Origin: Watersipora subatra | Lineage: Eukaryota > Bryozoa > Gymnolaemata > Cheilostomatida > Watersiporidae | Reading direction: 5' to 3' | Length of the DNA stretch: 64,000 nt | NCBI RefSeq assembly: GCF_963576615.1 | Contig: NC_088711.1 | Location: 11,588,869 to 11,652,868 of the forward strand | Shown here: positions 58,942-64,000 of the stretch, piece after piece | How the letters are laid out: each line of letters begins with the position of its first letter | How positions within the stretch are numbered: position 1 is the first letter of the stretch | Notes under the pieces: model-generated | The model's database searches: none | What the model saw: the letters and a program-made list of their open reading frames with translations, nothing else | What the model was told of the DNA's origin: nothing | Program-made: the position numbers and the translations under genes

Positions 58942-60600
58942 AAATAACAAATATTGACAGTCGATCTTATTTGCATGTTCTCTTGATTTCTATATAGGTT
59001 TTCTACACACACATATACGTATATTAGACAACTATAGCAAATTTCTAATTAGAATGGCAACAAAGAGTACATTTAAAACTAGCTCAAATATCATTTCATT
59101 TCTCCTACCATTATCTCCTTACAATACCTGTCCGTGTATTGGCTAGAGCAAAAACCAAAAATATTAACAATACATTATATGGTGGGTAAGTATAACAACC
59201 TACTATATTAGTTGCTGGTGTTCCTTACTCGGAGACTTACATTGAGTAAGTACAACTTGTTATGCAGGTTTACAAGAATTCTCTACAACCACCATGAAAA
59301 ATGTGGTAACAACTGAAGTCTAACATTGACTAACTGAAGCCATTTGTTGACAAAATGCTCTGGGGCCACAGAATCTATTAGATATTTCCTGATAGCTGTA
59401 ATGCAAAATTATCTGCTAAGATAGATCTCAGTCAATCTCTAAAGAAAAATAAATCTTAAGTTGTAAGACTTTTATAGCCTAAGTGAAATCTGCTCTTTGC
59501 GGAAAGAAAATATACATTGTACTTGGAGCCCTCTCTTGAGGAATGCTTTGAACCTCTAGGAAGGCCAAGCTGCCATTGAGTATTATCAAACTCCTTTGAC
59601 GAATGTTGTCAAATTACACTGCTTCTTAGACATTTCAATGACCTGGCACTTATGACATGTGAATAAATAGACAATAGTATAAGCATGTAAAAAGAGAAAT
59701 AAATTTAAATCTCTGTCATAAGTCAAGTTTTTTTTTATCCTAAACATTTACTAAAAATTGTTTATATTTCAACCGTTGAACAACCAAATATGCTTGCAAA
59801 GAACTAAAGCTAAAAAAGGCTCCTGTTATCTATTTTAGTCTTCAACAAATGGTCTGTGTCAAGTTTAGAGCTTACGCCGAGAGTTATTGTCTTGGGCGTG
59901 TATATATCCTGCATGCAAATATGTAACACTTATTCAAGCGTATAACTAGAACAAAGACGTTCAATTCATGAATGATAACTTACATTCAAATTTTTCAAAA
60001 CTAAATGATACTGACCAAAGTCATATGGTAGTTACTAGTTGTATGCTTAATACGCTGGCCTGTTAATTTAAGTTCATAAACAATTTTGTCAGACATGAAA
60101 TTTCATAGTTATTCGTAATACAGAAGTATCAGCTGAGACACATTGCTGCTATAAATATGGATTTAGAATTAGTTCTTTTTACTGAATTGTCCTTCTATAT
60201 CATTTTTGACAATCTCTTGGAGCTGTAAGAGACGCTATCAATCTAGTCACTGCTTTAATTGTTTACATAACGACATTGCTGTACTGGTGTTTAGAAGAGG
60301 CGTGGCCTAATTACAACCGATCGTAAATGTATCGTTATGCTCAATATTAAATTTGACCTAAACCAAACGTCGACATCGCCAAATAACAAACATGTAAGAT
60401 GGTAAGCTTCTTTTTGTAATAGCAACATTCTCGGTCCAGTAATTTTTTTTTGGAGTTGATATGTTTGTGATTCATTAAGTTTGTTAACAATGTTTACAAT
60501 TATTGTACACGTGTAAACGATTGCCAAACGAAGTTTTCAAACGGTCCGTAATATCTTCAAAACACGGCCTGTTTGAGCGTGGCTTTGGTTGACGAATTCA
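58942..60600. other. Downstream of gene 3, unassigned
   Basis: A+T-rich with no convincing frame. CpG content rises around 60300-60660, where a promoter or non-coding first exon (donor gtaagc at 60668) is possible. Confidence 0.35.
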
Positions 60601-60999
60601 AAATGGTCAACATGTACCTGTTCAAGTTGTTATTTCCGGTCGTAGAATAATTAAGAGGGAAACATAGGTAAGCAAACAGTTAAAAGTTCAGAAACTTTCT
60701 ATTCATTCAATTAGTTGCTTTAGATTAATTATATGTTTGATGCGTTTTTTGTTCATTCAAAACAACATCAAAACCTTTTCAAAAATAAACTAAATTTTCG
60801 TTCAGCTATCAACGTGCATTTCTCGCAACTGCTTGCTACACGCCAATCAGATGCGAACATTGTATCTTTATATACTAAAGTTATTAGTTTTGCATATGGT
60901 ATATATGACACTGTGTTTTTAATTTTGTTTTAAATATGTTGTTACCGTTCGTTCTAAACTTGTGTTTCGTTTTATGAGTGAATGTAAACTATTTCCTAA

Positions 61000-61047
61000 T
61001 TTGCTTGCTTTTCAAAAGTTTGTCAAAACTTTTGAAAAGCAAGCAAG
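61000..61047. repeat. Perfect palindrome, 21-bp arms
   Basis: ttgcttgcttttcaaaagtt plus t pairs exactly with its complement around gtca. It sits 280 bp before the candidate exon at 61325. Confidence 0.75.
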
Positions 61048-61324
61048 CGAGTTTTTATGTTGCTGTCGATAGGTTTCATTTGTGTAGTTTATCACAGATG
61101 GCAAAAATTTATAATATTGGTTAAATTTTGGTTAACATTTGGTCATTTAACTTGTGATTAACAATGGTTAACTTATTGTCAATTTTCACACTGTATTTCG
61201 CAGTGAAGCCTCGCTGTTTTGTTTCATAATTTAATGAATCATTGGTGCTATAGTTCATGCAAGTCGCTACAATTATTTTTGGTTTATTACTTGTTGTACC
61301 CACAGCATGTTGCTATTGTTGCAG

Positions 61325-61557
61325 CATCATTATTGCTAAATATGACCGAATACAATCATAAGTGTAAAGGCCTAAGCCTTAGTGAACAAATTACTAATAC
61401 AGTATATAGTTTTTGTCTACTCAATACAATGAAACTTCCTATAGAAAAATCTCAACATTTGGTAAATGATGTGTTATTCCATTTTGATAGTGCGCATATT
61501 ACTGCATTTTTATTACATAAAACCTCTAATGTACACGTCATTCTTTTCAACAAGTGA
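61325..61557 (+). CDS. Candidate last exon of an unrecognised gene
   Basis: After an acceptor (gctattgttgcag), an open frame in phase 1 runs to TGA, with an internal ATG at 61342 and AATAAA shortly after (61569-61574). The peptide from the ATG begins MTEYNHKCKGLSLSEQITNT and continues with no low complexity. A possible non-coding first exon ends near 60667 (aaacatag then gtaagc). The family is not recognised, and an A+T-rich chance frame is possible. Confidence 0.28.
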
Positions 61558-61574
61558 TTGTATATATAAATAAA

Positions 61575-64000
61575 TTGTATGACTAAATACGTGTCACATT
61601 TTATTTGTGTTTTTGCTAGACTGAGTGATAGTACATGTATGTCATTTAGTATAGAATGTCTAGCAGTTGTAATAGCAGAGTGCGATAAAATTAAATTTTA
61701 AATTTGTCTTTCTAATCATATGTGGCAATATGCGTGTTTGCTGATTAGCTTAGTCAATTAAGATCCTCATCAGATATAAAAATCTCCAAATTTCCATTTG
61801 AAGTGATTAAGTCTTCAAACTGCAATTTCTTTAAAGTAGCTGACACCTGCCTTATCACTTTGCATTAGACATATACAAAGTATAATAATGTTAAAATTAT
61901 TATCCAGCTGGACCGCTACATGCTTTATCGAAATCATATTGACATTGGTGATTACGGACAGACCTTGCTACAGTTTAAAAATCGCGTCGCATTTAAGAGT
62001 TGAAAAACTCTTACAATTCCTGTTTCAGCCGCAGTTTTGTCTCAATTTTATGTTAAATGATATAGTTTAAAGTATTAATCAGATTGGAGAGAATGTCTTA
62101 AAAAAGCATGATTACAAAAAAGCTTTTAACTGGTAATAATACTTAACACAAGTAATTAATGCATAAACACCTTCAATCAGAGAGAGTTGAAAAGAAGCCA
62201 ACTGGTGAGAACTTTGTGCATTTTTGGACTTGCTTGTTATGAGGTTCATCTATGGTTTCAGTGAGCGGTAATAAATGGCTAATGGTGAGTGTAGTCTCTA
62301 AGTGTGATGATTAGTTTCAGTTATCCCACTAATTACTCTCATAACATCTGGCAACATTTATCTGAATGAGTTGAGTTCTTGTTTGAGAAGTATTTGGCTT
62401 GTTGTGTTTTGATGCTTAACATTTTTGTTCATGAAAATGACAAACTAAAAAGGCTGAACGAATAATCAATTTTATGGTATATACTTCTGCAATGAAGCCT
62501 AATAATAAGACAGCTGAGGGTGCTCACAATGCATTGGATAGACATATGATACTATTGTTTGTACTGATTTTGGTGTCATGGTGCTAGACCTCTTTGATCC
62601 AGCAATATTTCAAGCCTGTCCTTTTACATTATAACATTTCTGAATACAGTGTACATGTACTAGTGTATAAAAAAACTGTTTTTCGGATGATCTGTGCTTT
62701 GATAATATCATACTGCAAACTATCATATACTGACTAGTTACGGCTTAATGGGCGTTTAATTGATATCTTGTGTATAAATATCAAAAATATGTTAAAGGGC
62801 TTGGTTTAACTTCTTGGGTTAAATAATAGGTTGGTATTTACTCGAGCCGGTTCAGTATGATAAAGTTATTTAATGTCTTGATTTTTTCTCACGTTGTATA
62901 CATGAATTACCTAGCTGTGATTGGCTGATTGTTCTAAACATCATGTGCACACTTAGGTACTTCATTCCGGTGCCATTATTCCAATAAGGCTAATTTTTCT
63001 TTTCGCCTTCGCTTCGTGTCTCTAGCCTTAGGTATCATGCACTTTTCTTAGAAATTAATGACGGTGCTGTAATCTCTTTCATATTTTGCATGACCAATAG
63101 CAAGTTGTTTAGTATTGTGTTTTAACTGTAGCTGTGTTTGAAGAAAGAAAAATGCATGTACTTCATGATACTATGTCAATAAAGATCAATTTGTTTTACA
63201 AATTAGTTTTTAAAATGTTGACGCATGCCCATCACCTATTATGCATGAGCCTGCATCAAAAATTTTATATCTACTTCATATTATTTTTACTTCTGTTCAG
63301 AAAGGTTTGGCATCACATTGCCAAAAATTGATTTCTACAGGAACCTGTTTCAGGTTTATCTCCTATGTTTTGTTTGTTCCCCTATGACAAGCATCTTAAA
63401 GAAACCTTTTTGCATTGATATGGGGCATAATGTAACCATGTTGATGACTTTATAATAACAACATTCTGTTAATTCTGAATTTTTATCACATAATTGGAGT
63501 AGTTCATTTATCTCAACCATTTCGGTATTGGAAACTAACAGTTTTCTTACTCTTTCGATGAACACTGATGAACGCTTGATGTTACATAAACAAATAAAGT
63601 TGCGATATATGTTACAATATGAGGAAGCAGCAATTTTATTGGTAGCAAGATGGCTAAAGCAAATCTATATGGCCCACCATCATGGCAGTCACAAATGGAT
63701 ATCTGTGCTTGCCAAGCTCTCCTAAGCATAAACTGTCTATGCTGTGTAGTGGGTTTACTTCCATTAGGTGTGTAAAGGGTTGACTTCCATTAGATGATGT
63801 GAGCTGTTAACATACACATTAAAAATACTAAGTGCGTGTGCTTCAGCATTAAAACTTTCTAAAATGTTACCAACCGTATTTAGGCCCTCAACGATATCGT
63901 TCTTCAAAACAATTATTGGTAACCAAGGGTAGCAGAGATTTATTGCATTTCATTCTTGTTTTTTATCTACCAGTTCATGTTCATATTTTTTAAATTATTC
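61575..64000. other. Right end, unassigned
   Basis: Several short frames occur (61888-62070 plus, 63356-63565 minus, 63528-63725 plus), but none has flanking splice signals or family likeness that I can defend. Confidence 0.35.

Overview
This window looks like nuclear DNA from an invertebrate animal. It is about two-thirds A+T and has no long bacterial-type open frames. Its real coding sequence lies in short exons of 43 to 281 bp with GT-AG borders, and the rest is minisatellites, foldback elements, Tigger-like transposon relics and tRNA-related SINE-like repeats. Secreted cysteine-rich proteins and this repeat style suggest a lophotrochozoan-type animal such as a mollusc or bryozoan. That placement is an inference; no diagnostic marker is present.

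Three spliced genes were reconstructed by hand, all on the plus strand. Gene 1 (4391-33611) and gene 2 (38820-46142) are tandem paralogues for small secreted proteins. Each begins with a signal-peptide exon and a short exon joined in phase 0. Then come phase-1 exons that encode a two-cysteine module A (C-x19-21-C) or a four-cysteine module B (C-x10-12-C-x-C-x10-C-R-T, with an LFN-D motif). Gene 2 is A-B plus a basic tail, 147 residues. Gene 1 is A-B-A-B plus a probable last A-like exon, 283 residues. The six-cysteine A+B unit recalls chitin-binding peritrophin (CBM14) domains in part, but the spacing differs, so it may be a new family. Gene 3 (50876-58722, 373 residues) encodes a non-secreted, charged protein built from about 60-residue repeats, one per exon, all in phase 1. 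Its core motif is (E/G)-(K/R)-L/V-S-(K/R)-x-T-x-A-S-K-A-x-R-H-D-F-D-x-Q. It ends in a stop followed by AATAAA.

The introns carry most of the unusual content. A 46-bp satellite of about 136 copies (27.2-33.46 kb) runs straight into the acceptor of gene 1's last exon. A 43-bp dimeric satellite lies at 21.9-23.5 kb, and a 20-bp array of 23 copies lies upstream of the gene 1 promoter. Several smaller arrays start or stop within 0 to about 45 bp of exon edges and in two cases duplicate the splice site itself. Foldback elements lie at 7.4-7.8, 44.3-44.6 and 57.0-57.2 kb, a Tigger relic at 17.3-18.6 kb, a Tigger-type MITE at 5.7-6.4 kb, and a perfect 304-bp tandem duplication at 55.9-56.5 kb.

The right end (58.7-64 kb) and the left end (1-4.3 kb) hold only weak gene candidates plus repeats. 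All exon joins are predictions from phase, splice sites and paralogy; none has been checked against RNA.
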